Shown: positions 1 through 5,963 of the stretch, piece after piece
Layout of the letters: each line of letters opens with the position of its first letter
How positions within the stretch are numbered: the stretch's first letter is position 1
Source: JAQVHD01 sp035369485
GTDB taxonomy: Bacteria; Patescibacteriota; Minisyncoccia; UBA6257; JAAZHW01
Reading direction: 5' to 3'
DNA: 6,356 nt
Assembly (NCBI GenBank): GCA_035369485.1
Contig: DAOSMC010000022.1
Coordinates: forward strand, 1 to 6,356
The notes under the pieces: generated by a model
The model's input: only the letters and a program-made list of their open reading frames with translations
Databases searched by the model: none
What the model was told of the DNA's origin: nothing
Translations under genes and position numbers: made by a program

Positions 1-198
1 TAACTTAACTAGAGATTTATCTTTTTCAATCGCAATAACTTTTGATGTTTTTTTTAAAATTTCCTGCGTCAAATTGCCCGTGCCAGCTCCGATTTCAATA
101 ATAATATCATTCTCCGAAATACTTAAAGCATCAACAATTTTTTTTAAAGCATTTTTATTAATTAAAAAGTTTTGACCTAATTTCTTTTGCGCTTTCAT
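1..198 (-). CDS. rsmA: 16S rRNA (adenine-N6)-dimethyltransferase RsmA/KsgA, N-terminal fragment cut by window edge
   Basis: RsmA (KsgA) uses S-adenosylmethionine to dimethylate two adjacent adenines in the 3' terminal hairpin of 16S rRNA, a late step in small-subunit assembly (family knowledge). The 66 visible residues begin MKAQKKLGQNFLIN; the GQNFL element at residues 8-12 is the family's N-terminal signature. The SAM-binding motif I, EIGAGTGNLT, is at residues 35-44, and the second strand VIAIEKD at 54-60 carries the acidic residue (E58) expected to contact the SAM ribose. The rest of the protein (roughly 200 residues in the family) lies beyond the left edge. The ATG at 198-196 starts 10 nt after the upstream helicase stop and has no recognisable Shine-Dalgarno, so translation probably depends on coupling or an SD-independent mode. 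Co-transcription with the helicase gene is inferred from the spacing. Identification is firm despite truncation. Confidence 0.93.
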   Translation of the reverse strand, partial: MKAQKKLGQNFLINKNALKKIVDALSISENDIIIEIGAGTGNLTQEILKKTSKVIAIEKDKSLVKL

Positions 199-208
199 AA
201 TTGAAAAA

Positions 209-2200
209 TTAAAATTCGTAATCGCCATCATCAAATAATTCTATTTCAGGATTATCAGGATCAATTTTTTTCTTTTTCTCATCACTTTCTTCCTTAAAAG
301 CATCTAATTCAATTTCCTGCTTCAAATCAGACGGAATTTCATCTAAAAATCGCGAGGAAGTGTTTATTTGTAAATTACCAAACATTCGACGTCGCGATGA
401 CCAAATTAAATAAACCTCTTCTTTGGCGCGCGTCATACCTACATAAATCAACCTCCTTTCTTCTTCCATTTCATCATCAGAATATTGCGATTGAACGTGA
501 GGTAAAATACCCTCTTCTACGCCAACAATAAATACTATATTAAATTCTAACCCTTTGGCGCTGTGCAATGTCATTAAAGAAACATAGTTGCGATCATTTA
601 TTTTTTCATCCCCCTCTTGAAAAAGTGAGATTTTTTCAAGAAATTGATTTAAATCGCCTTTTTCATACTCATCAAAATCTTCAGCTAAACGAATCAATTC
701 CATTGCATTCTGCCACTTTTCTTCGGCTTGACTTGAGGTTTGCTTTAAATAAGACTGGTAATCTATCTTTTCTAATAATTCTTTAGAGAGAGAGGCCACT
801 GATTTTTTATTTAGATCATTTTTAAGCTGTTGGTATATTTCTAAAAATTCTTTAGTCTCAGAAAATTTTTTTAAATTTTCCCATACTTTTTTATAATCAG
901 CGCCTTGAAAAATCACCTCTACTTTTTTCTGCCCAATGCCTCGCGATGGTACATTGATAATTCTTTCTAAACTAATCAAATCAGCAGGATTTGCTAAAAT
1001 TCTCAAATAGGCAATAATATCTTTAATTTCTTTTCTCTGATAAAATTTAACGCCGGCAAAAATTTGATAAGGGATGTGGAACTTTAAAAACACCTCTTCC
1101 AAAACTCGCGATTGGACATTCATCCGGTAAAGCACCGCAAAGTCTTTATATTGACATTGATAATTTTGAACAAGACTCTGAATTGTTGCAGCAATAAATT
1201 CTGCTTCTTCAATATCATCTAATGCTCTTATCACAAACACTGGCCTACCTTCTTGATTGGGTGAAATCAGAGTTTTTTCACGACGTAATTTATTATTTTT
1301 AATAACTTCTTGAGCTGCTGCTAAAATGTTTTTTGTTAAACGATAACTTGTTTCAAGAATAATAATTTTGGCATCAGGCCAATCTTTTTCAAAATTTAAA
1401 AAATTGCGAAAATCGGCTTGCCGCCAAGAATAAATTGACTGATCCTCATCTCCGACAACACATAAATTTCTATACTTTGAAGCAAGTAGTTTTATTAATT
1501 GGTATTGCGAAGTATTGGTATCTTGGTATTCATCAACTAAAATATAGCGCCATTTATTCTGGTATTTTTCTAAAATGTCTGGATGAGTTAAGAAAATATG
1601 TACTGGTAAAGTAATTAAATCATCAAAATCAAACGCGTTGTTTTTAATCAATTTTTCTTCATATAGATTGAACACTTTCGCTACGTTTTTTTGAAAAAAA
1701 TTCTCCGCTAGTTGTTCATAATCTTTAGCTAAAATTAACTCATTCTTCGCTCGTGAGATTTCATTGCGAACATTAACCGGAATAAACTGTTCTCTGGGTA
1801 AATTTAATTCCATTAGACATTCTCGAATGAGTTTTAAACTATCTTCCTCATCAAAAATCACAAAATTTTTCCGGCGTTGAACTAAAGAAAACAGATCCCT
1901 TAAAATATTAACGCCTAACTTATGAAAGGTGCCAATAAATAATTTCTGAAAAAAATTATTTTCTCCTAAAATTTGCTTAATGCGATCTCTCATTTCTTCT
2001 GCAGCTTTGTTAGTAAACGTAATGGCTAATATTTCTTCCGATTTAATGCCCGTTGCTAAAAGATAAGCTACGCGATGGGTTAAAGTGCGTGTTTTACCCG
2101 AACCGGCACCAGCCACAATTAAAACTGGCCCTTCAGTGTACAAAACCGCCTCCCTTTGTTTTTCATTTAAACCTTCGAGTGCTTTAAACTTGTCAATCAT
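209..2200 (-). CDS. pcrA: ATP-dependent DNA helicase, UvrD/PcrA family (SF1A)
   Basis: This 3'-5' SF1A helicase unwinds DNA in nucleotide-excision and mismatch repair and displaces proteins from DNA (family knowledge). All helicase motifs are readable in the 663 residues: Q-motif LNEKQREAV (11-19), Walker A AGAGSGKT (30-37), motif Ia ITFTNKAAEEM (60-70), TFHKLG (91-96), Walker B DEYQD (223-227), motif III VVGDEDQSIYSWRQ (248-261), motif IV TSYR (284-287), LYRMNVQSR (357-365), motif V LMTLHSAKGLEF (542-553) and motif VI ERRLIYVGMTRAKEEVYL (581-598). It is somewhat shorter than typical PcrA/UvrD (about 720-740). Downstream of the final helicase block there is only a charged tail of about 40 residues, ending acidic with a terminal Phe, so the C-terminal Tudor-like extension of many PcrA proteins seems absent. 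The ATG at 2200 sits directly downstream of an extended -10 promoter. rsmA follows 10 nt after its stop. The choice between pcrA, uvrD and a rep-like name is arbitrary from sequence alone. Confidence 0.95.
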   Translation of the reverse strand: MIDKFKALEGLNEKQREAVLYTEGPVLIVAGAGSGKTRTLTHRVAYLLATGIKSEEILAITFTNKAAEEMRDRIKQILGENNFFQKLFIGTFHKLGVNILRDLFSLVQRRKNFVIFDEEDSLKLIRECLMELNLPREQFIPVNVRNEISRAKNELILAKDYEQLAENFFQKNVAKVFNLYEEKLIKNNAFDFDDLITLPVHIFLTHPDILEKYQNKWRYILVDEYQDTNTSQYQLIKLLASKYRNLCVVGDEDQSIYSWRQADFRNFLNFEKDWPDAKIIILETSYRLTKNILAAAQEVIKNNKLRREKTLISPNQEGRPVFVIRALDDIEEAEFIAATIQSLVQNYQCQYKDFAVLYRMNVQSRVLEEVFLKFHIPYQIFAGVKFYQRKEIKDIIAYLRILANPADLISLERIINVPSRGIGQKKVEVIFQGADYKKVWENLKKFSETKEFLEIYQQLKNDLNKKSVASLSKELLEKIDYQSYLKQTSSQAEEKWQNAMELIRLAEDFDEYEKGDLNQFLEKISLFQEGDEKINDRNYVSLMTLHSAKGLEFNIVFIVGVEEGILPHVQSQYSDDEMEEERRLIYVGMTRAKEEVYLIWSSRRRMFGNLQINTSSRFLDEIPSDLKQEIELDAFKEESDEKKKKIDPDNPEIELFDDGDYEF

Positions 2201-2206
2201 GACGTT

Positions 2207-2235
2207 ATTTTAGCACTTTTACTAACCATTTTCCA
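2207..2235 (-). promoter_or_regulatory. Probable sigma-70 promoter with extended -10 for the helicase-rsmA operon
   Basis: On the minus strand TGGAAA (2235-2230, 4/6 to the -35 consensus) is followed after 17 nt by TAAAAT (2212-2207, 5/6 to the -10 consensus). The TGC triplet at 2215-2213 places a TG in extended -10 position (TGnTAAAAT). Only six bases separate the -10 box from the ATG at 2200, so a start point about 7 nt downstream would fall at the ATG itself. That would give a leaderless or nearly leaderless mRNA, which fits the absence of any Shine-Dalgarno. This is a motif reading, not an observed transcript. Confidence 0.5.
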
Positions 2236-2298
2236 GATTAATTTTAAAAAACTGCATTTTTTTATTTAATTATCTTATTCCTTCGTATTTTCTATTAT

Positions 2299-3555
2299 GT
2301 GTTTAAGTTTGCGCAAGGACTTGACTTTAAATCTGCTTTAGCTATAATACAAACTAATCCTTCAGAGATAGATTTTATCTCTGCTGGAGAACAATTTATT
2401 AAGCCTATTTGTACATTTTTTGCCAATCTTTATCATCAGTTCCGATCGATAAGTAAGAAAATAGCGGAATTAGGAAAGAAAAAATCGCATCCTAATGGAT
2501 TTTTTCAATCTTTCACTTCATTAATAGAAAGGTTTTTTTGGATTAAGCAACCATCATTTTTGTTGGTTGCTTTTTTGTTAATTTTAACCACCTCAATTCT
2601 TGTTTTCAATTTTATTAACAAAGATGGGGCTTCTTCGCTTAAAGAATCTGACCGAGGTGTAATCGGCGGTCCTTTTCTTCCACAAAATTCGCTCGCTCTT
2701 TTAAACGATGCTGCTGCCACAATCAGTCATCAGAATGGTTCTTTAACCAATAATAATTCAATCTCTGATTCAGAAAATGAAATCTATTATCTTATTGATC
2801 ACAGTAGCATTCAAAATCCCAATCCTACTCTGACAAGCATTCAAACGGATAAAAATGGCCTTTTGTTTTACAAGGTTCAAAAAGGAGATACTCTTTTAAG
2901 CATTGCCTCTGACTTTGGCATAAGTCTTAATACTATTATTTGGGCTAATAATTTAAAGAGTGAAAAAATCACCCCCGGGGAAGAATTAATTATCTTACCT
3001 GTTTCCGGAATCTTACATGAAATAAAAACCGGAGATACTATAGAAACTATTGCGAAAATGTATTCGGCTTCTCCTGATAAAATTATCGCTTTCAATAATA
3101 TTACTAATAGTAATCTTAAACCCGGAGAAAAAATTATAGTACCTGATGGAATTCTTTCTTCATCGCAAGCAAAAACCAAAACAGCAACTTCCAATTTGCC
3201 TTCTTATCCTTATTATTACGTTCTTCCTACCACTGGATTTAATTGGGGCACACTTCATGCCGTCAATGCAGTTGATATCGCTAATCGATGCGGTACTCCA
3301 GTAATGGCAAGCGCCGAAGGACTAGTAATATTAGTGGATTGGGATAATGGTTATGGAAATCATATTAAAATTCAGCATCCCAACAACACCGAAACGCTTT
3401 ACGCCCACCTTAATCAAATTAGAGTTAAAGAGGGTGATTACGTTATGCAAGGAGAGCTAATTGGCGTGATGGGCAACACTGGTTACGTTATTGGCAACCC
3501 GGGCTGCCATCTTCATTTTGAAATTCGCGGCGCTAAAAATCCTTTTGTAAAATAA
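2299..3555 (+). CDS. Membrane-anchored cell-wall hydrolase: TM segment, two LysM domains, C-terminal M23 metallopeptidase
   Basis: A predicted envelope hydrolase that would bind peptidoglycan through LysM and cleave its peptide bridges with a zinc M23 (LytM-type) domain. Numbered from the GTG at 2299 (418 residues): a basic amphipathic N-terminal region, one transmembrane helix about 86-106 (FLLVAFLLILTTSILVFNF), a low-complexity Ser/Asn-rich linker, LysM1 about 191-234 (YKVQKGDTLLSIA...ITPGEELIILP), LysM2 about 239-282 (EIKTGDTIETIA...LKPGEKIIVP), and M23 about 313-418. Putative metal and catalytic residues are H320, D326, H370 (YAHL) and H404/H406 (HLHFE). The Lys-rich side before the helix predicts N-inside topology with the enzyme outside. 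The start is doubtful: GTG 2299 lies upstream of a near-consensus promoter (2321-2348), and there is no ATG, GTG or TTG in frame between that promoter and the TM helix. An ATT at 2398 preceded by GGAG (2386-2389) is a candidate, giving about 385 residues. The gene stands alone, divergent from the helicase operon and convergent with comM. Confidence 0.9.
   Translation: MFKFAQGLDFKSALAIIQTNPSEIDFISAGEQFIKPICTFFANLYHQFRSISKKIAELGKKKSHPNGFFQSFTSLIERFFWIKQPSFLLVAFLLILTTSILVFNFINKDGASSLKESDRGVIGGPFLPQNSLALLNDAAATISHQNGSLTNNNSISDSENEIYYLIDHSSIQNPNPTLTSIQTDKNGLLFYKVQKGDTLLSIASDFGISLNTIIWANNLKSEKITPGEELIILPVSGILHEIKTGDTIETIAKMYSASPDKIIAFNNITNSNLKPGEKIIVPDGILSSSQAKTKTATSNLPSYPYYYVLPTTGFNWGTLHAVNAVDIANRCGTPVMASAEGLVILVDWDNGYGNHIKIQHPNNTETLYAHLNQIRVKEGDYVMQGELIGVMGNTGYVIGNPGCHLHFEIRGAKNPFVK
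2321..2348 (+). promoter_or_regulatory. Near-consensus sigma-70 promoter for the LysM/M23 gene
   Basis: TTGACT at 2321-2326 (5/6 match to TTGACA) and a perfect TATAAT at 2343-2348 are separated by 16 nt, so transcription would begin near 2354-2356. It is the best promoter match I found on either strand. It lies inside the longest reading frame of the peptidase gene, downstream of the GTG at 2299, which argues that the first codons of that frame are not translated from this promoter. Confidence 0.72.
2363..2383 (+). promoter_or_regulatory. Leader hairpin just upstream of a candidate ribosome binding site
   Basis: CAGAGATA (2363-2370) and TATCTCTG (2376-2383) form a perfect 8-bp stem with a 5-nt loop (GATTT), beginning about 8 nt after the predicted transcription start. 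Two bases after the stem comes GGAG (2386-2389), one of the few SD-like sequences in the window, followed 8 nt later by the in-frame ATT at 2398. The hairpin could tune access to this site or stabilise the 5' end; no known riboswitch is recognised. Confidence 0.4.
2545..2576 (+). terminator. Intrinsic-terminator-like hairpin inside the peptidase coding sequence
   Basis: AAGCAACCA (2545-2553) pairs perfectly with TGGTTGCTT (2564-2572): a 9-bp stem containing four G-C pairs around a 10-nt loop, running into a run of six T (2571-2576). This has the form of a Rho-independent terminator on the plus strand. It lies in the codons just before and within the transmembrane helix (IKQPSFLLVAF), so if it works it would truncate the message about 220 nt after the predicted start point. 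It could act as an attenuator or be a by-product of codon use. Confidence 0.3.
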
Positions 3556-3574
3556 ATACTAATTCTCCATTAAC

Positions 3575-3625
3575 AAACACATGATAAAAAAATCGAGTTG
3601 AGCTCGATTTTTTTATCATGTGTTT
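3575..3625. terminator. Bidirectional terminator: perfect 23-bp inverted repeat between convergent genes
   Basis: The left arm 3575-3597 and right arm 3603-3625 are exact reverse complements over 23 bases, with a 5-nt loop TTGAG. The core is ATCGAG/CTCGAT flanked by A7 on the left and T7 on the right, so an RNA read in either direction ends in a short G-C-containing hairpin followed by U7. The outer 11 bp (AAACACATGAT with ATCATGTGTTT) extend the pairing beyond what termination needs. It begins 19 nt after the peptidase stop on the plus strand and lies 10 nt beyond the comM stop on the minus strand, matching a shared terminator. Confidence 0.88.
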
Positions 3626-3635
3626 TACAATAACA

Positions 3636-4930
3636 TCAATTTTCATTTTTGAGGCGATATCTCAAAGCTTCTGCCACGTCTTCAACTCTAATTAAATCCG
3701 AATGGTTCAAATCGGCAATAGTTCGAGCAACTTTTAAAAATTTGTAATAGCTGCGCGCCGAAAGATAAAAACTTTCTACCGCCTTTTTTAGTAACGCTTC
3801 TGCTTCTTTTTCTAAAAGGCAAAATTTTTCTGCTTCTTTGGAAGACATTTCACTGTTAGTATAAATCGCTCGAGCTAAATTCTTAAATCGTTCTTTTTGA
3901 ATTCGCCTAACTTCTTCAATACGCGAACGAATGGTAGCCGAGGATTCTCCTATTTGTTCTGATTTTAAATCATCGTATTTAACTCGCGGCACCTCAATTT
4001 GCATATCAATACGATCCATCAATGGCCCTGAAATTTTCTTCTGATATTTTAAAATTTCCGAGGGACTACAATGGCACTCTTTTTCTGGATCACCATAATA
4101 GCCACAAGGACAAGGATTCATTGCAGCCACTAAAATAAATCGCGCTGGAAAAGTCAAACTTCCCTGCACGCGACTAATGGTAATCTCACCGTCTTCTAAT
4201 GGTTGTCNNNNNNNNNNNNNNNNNNNNNNNNNNNNNNNNNNNNNNNNNNNNNNNNNNNNNNNNNNNNNNNNNNNNNNNNNNNNNNNNNNNNNNNNNNNNN
4301 NNNNNNNAAAGCTCTTTTTGCTTGTTGCTGTCCTTTAATATCAGCGAAATCAACTGCATGTTTTTTGTTTTGCGAAATTTCTAAATCCTTATTACTTACA
4401 AAACCAATCTCCTTTTTTCCTTCTAAATATTCAATTACATCTTTTAATGTTTCACAACCAACAATTTTAATTCCTTTAATAATTTCGGCTTCTCTAATAT
4501 TTTTAGTTGGTAAAATTATTTCCTTAAATTTTTCCTTGGCCATCAGAATAACTGGCAAAACGCCTGCCACCGGCCTTAAGCTGCCATCTAATGCTAATTC
4601 ACCTAAAAAAATTTTATTGCTGGCATCAAATGCTTTCATTTGATTTGAAGCCAAAAGATAACCTACGGCAATAGCTAAATCGTAAGCCGAACCTTCCTTT
4701 TTAAGATCGGCGGGTGCTAAATTAACGGTGATTTTCCTATTTTGTCTTTGGGGAGCAGCGGCGCCGCTATTTTTAATAGCTGAAGAAACTCGATCCCTCG
4801 CCTCGCTCACTGCTTTATCAGCCAATCCTACAATATTAAAAGAATGAAGGCCTGGGCCTAAATCCACCTCCACTTCAATAGGTTGAGCTTTAATCCCAAT
4901 AACAGCTGCTGAATAAATCTTAGCCGTCAT
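3636..4930 (-). CDS. comM: ComM/YifB-family AAA+ ATPase (Mg-chelatase-like), interrupted by assembly gap
   Basis: ComM is a hexameric AAA+ helicase that promotes branch migration during integration of transformed DNA (shown for Vibrio ComM); its role in non-competent lineages is unclear. The first 207 residues (ATG at 4930) begin MTAKIYSAAVIGIKAQPIEV, carry GLHSFNIVGLADKAVSEARD and the N-terminal S5-like domain (NLAPADLKKEGSAYDLAIAV), and reach the lead-in to the ATPase (DIKGQQQAKRA). After the N run the frame resumes with QPLEDGEITISRVQGSLTFP, then the zinc-type cluster NPCPCGYYGDPEKECHC, the GPLMDRIDMQIEVPRV arginine-finger region and the C-terminal helical domain (SARSYYKFLKVARTIADL), ending in TGA. 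The two parts are in different frames across the 100 Ns because the gap length is a placeholder; Walker A and B fall within it. The full protein would be about 510 residues, the usual family size. It lies 22 nt downstream of the zinc-finger gene and is probably the last gene of the operon. Confidence 0.92.
4208..4307. other. Assembly gap: run of exactly 100 N inside comM
   Basis: One hundred unknown bases, the customary placeholder length for a scaffold gap of unknown size. The flanks end mid-codon: TT plus one missing base on the upstream side (Leu or Phe after AKRA), and a missing base plus GA on the downstream side (fits CGA Arg before QPLEDG). The true missing length must therefore leave remainder 2 on division by 3, which 100 does not. 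Comparison with family architecture suggests roughly 340 nt are missing. Confidence 0.97.
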
Positions 4931-4952
4931 AATTTTGGAAAAATAAAGAAAT

Positions 4953-5345
4953 TTAAACTGACGCTGAGTTTTTCTTTTTTAAACACTTAGCGCAAATTTT
5001 GGCTGCTGGTTCAATCTTTAATCGGGCTATTTCGATTAATCCTCCGCATTCTTCACAAATACCATAAGTTCCTTTTTTAATTCTTTCCAACGCCTCATTA
5101 ATTGAGGCTAAATCATTTTCCCAAACAAACCTTAGAGATAAAAGATTGTTAAGCTCCTCAATTTCGTCAGCTTCAATAGATGAATCTTCGGAAGCGCTAA
5201 AATCAGGCATTTTAATTGCTAATTCCTTTTCTTTAAGATTTAAATCTGAAATTTTTTCCTCCAATTCTTTTTTTTCTTTTTCTAACAATTCTTGAAATTC
5301 CTTCAATTGTTTTTTATCCATTTTTTTCTTTTTTAAAATTGTCAT
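4953..5345 (-). CDS. TraR/DksA-like C4 zinc-finger protein
   Basis: A 130-residue protein resembling the DksA/TraR family, whose better-studied members bind the RNA polymerase secondary channel and modulate initiation, often with ppGpp. Residues about 10-45 are Lys/Glu-rich and should form the first arm of a coiled coil. An acidic stretch (about 53-64, EDSSIEADEIEE) follows at the expected tip, then a second helix (about 65-91). The C-terminal finger starts at KGTYGICEECGG, with ligands C97, C100, C118 and C121 (CxxC...CxxC). The exact DxxDxA tip motif of E. coli DksA is not seen, so a DksA-type effect on polymerase cannot be assumed. The ATG at 5345 lies 11 nt after the rplT stop; the ATG of residue 9 (MDKKQLKEF) is an equally reasonable start because neither has a clear Shine-Dalgarno. 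It sits between rplT and comM on the same strand. Confidence 0.85.
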   Translation of the reverse strand: MTILKKKKMDKKQLKEFQELLEKEKKELEEKISDLNLKEKELAIKMPDFSASEDSSIEADEIEELNNLLSLRFVWENDLASINEALERIKKGTYGICEECGGLIEIARLKIEPAAKICAKCLKKKNSASV

Positions 5346-5356
5346 AATTTTATACT

Positions 5357-5704
5357 TTATTTTTTGACTTCGGCCACTATTGATCGAAATACTTCTGGTT
5401 GTTTTTCGGCCAACTCAGATAAAATTTTCCGATTAATCGCAATATTATTAATTTTGAGTAAATGGATAAATTCATTATATCTCAGCCCTTCTTTAAGCAC
5501 TGCGGCTTTAATTTTTGTTTGCCACAATTGACGAAAATTTCGCTTTTTTTGTTTCCGACCAACAAAGGAACGACTCTGGGCGTGAAGTAGCGCTTCTTTA
5601 GCCAAGCGCTCTTTTGATTTCCGACCCCATTTATATCCTTTCGCTTCTTTTAAAACCTTTTCTCTCTTTTTATGGCCAACGATTCCTCTTTTAACTCTTG
5701 TCAT
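5357..5704 (-). CDS. rplT: 50S ribosomal protein L20 (bL20)
   Basis: L20 binds 23S rRNA early in large-subunit assembly, and in several bacteria it also represses its own operon by binding mRNA (family knowledge). The 115-residue product starts MTRVKRGIVGHKKREKVLK, with the family pattern AKGYKWGRKSKERLAKEAL, the KQKKRNFRQLW segment (about 52-62) and GLRYNEFIHLLK (about 73-84). It has normal length and a highly basic N-terminal half. It follows rpmI after 63 nt, the largest spacing inside the right-hand gene series, and that spacer holds an AT-only palindrome. No Shine-Dalgarno is visible before the ATG at 5704. Gene order infC-rpmI-rplT is the widely conserved bacterial arrangement and supports the call. 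Confidence 0.97.
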   Translation of the reverse strand: MTRVKRGIVGHKKREKVLKEAKGYKWGRKSKERLAKEALLHAQSRSFVGRKQKKRNFRQLWQTKIKAAVLKEGLRYNEFIHLLKINNIAINRKILSELAEKQPEVFRSIVAEVKK

Positions 5705-5725
5705 AAAATAATAAATTCAGCGCTT

Positions 5726-5751
5726 ATTTAAATATTATTAAATATTTAAAT
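5726..5751. repeat. AT-only palindrome in the rpmI-rplT spacer
   Basis: ATTTAAATATT (5726-5736) and AATATTTAAAT (5741-5751) are exact reverse complements around ATTA. Flanking GCGC tetranucleotides at 5720-5723 and 5755-5758 can also pair, across a small internal loop (TT opposite CCC). The hairpin would end 21 nt upstream of the rplT ATG in the minus-strand mRNA. It may be a processing or translational control element for L20 or simply AT-rich spacer; no specific known element is matched. Confidence 0.45.
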
Positions 5752-5767
5752 CCCGCGCCTTTAAATT

Positions 5768-5962
5768 TTATTTGGTATAAGGAAGGTATTTTTTGATAGC
5801 TTTTTCGTCTGTTTTATAAAACGGTTTTACCTTCCTTTTATCTTGATTACTTCGACCTGAAAGTTTAGCTTTAAAATGATTTTGTTTAATAGGCCTGTGT
5901 AAGGCTTTTCTACTTTTGCTTAATTTTATTCTTTTTTGAAATGATTTTGTTGTTTTTAACAT
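5768..5962 (-). CDS. rpmI: 50S ribosomal protein L35 (bL35)
   Basis: A small, very basic large-subunit protein. From the ATG at 5962 it has 64 residues: MLKTTKSFQKRIKLSKSRKA at the N-terminus, a central HRPIKQNHFKAKLSGRSNQ, and a C-terminal KAIKKYLPY ending similar to the family's common KRLLPY. An upstream in-frame TTG at 5980 would add MLLLVN and overlap infC; the ATG is preferred because it gives normal length and starts 1 nt after the infC stop (TAA-T-ATG), a layout typical of translational coupling. No Shine-Dalgarno is apparent. Divergence from model L35 sequences is considerable, so the identification rests on size, basic composition, the LPY end and the position between infC and rplT. 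Confidence 0.92.
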   Translation of the reverse strand: MLKTTKSFQKRIKLSKSRKALHRPIKQNHFKAKLSGRSNQDKRKVKPFYKTDEKAIKKYLPYTK

Positions 5963-5963
5963 A

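Noticed and set aside
568..786. Plus-strand open frame of 72 codons opposite the helicase gene
   Set aside because: Lies wholly inside a firmly identified helicase gene on the other strand; its product is low in recognisable pattern and has no promoter or RBS.
2246..2263. A-run/T-run hairpin (AAAAAA CTGCA TTTTTT) in the divergent intergenic region
   Set aside because: Only A-T pairs and short; expected by chance in AT-rich spacer and not placed as a terminator for any gene.
2355..2576. 6S RNA, SRP RNA, tmRNA or RNase P RNA between the promoter at 2321-2348 and the hairpin at 2545-2576
   Set aside because: No conserved core motif of any of these RNAs was recognised, and the sequence from 2398 on is plausible N-terminal peptidase coding sequence. 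Kept only as a general leader-RNA or attenuation finding.
2877..3194. Minus-strand open frame of 105 codons opposite the LysM region
   Set aside because: Shadow of the LysM repeats; the plus-strand reading has clear domain motifs and the reverse product resembles nothing.
3575..3625. Palindrome as a miniature transposable element
   Set aside because: No flanking target-site duplication is apparent and the core has terminator form at the expected convergent position.
4199..4643. Plus-strand open frames running through the N gap
   Set aside because: Open only because N codons cannot be stops; the opposite strand is unmistakably ComM.
3636..4930. comM as a frameshifted pseudogene or two separate genes
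   Set aside because: The frame change coincides exactly with a 100-N placeholder; both halves are well conserved, join at the right family positions and predict a normal total length.
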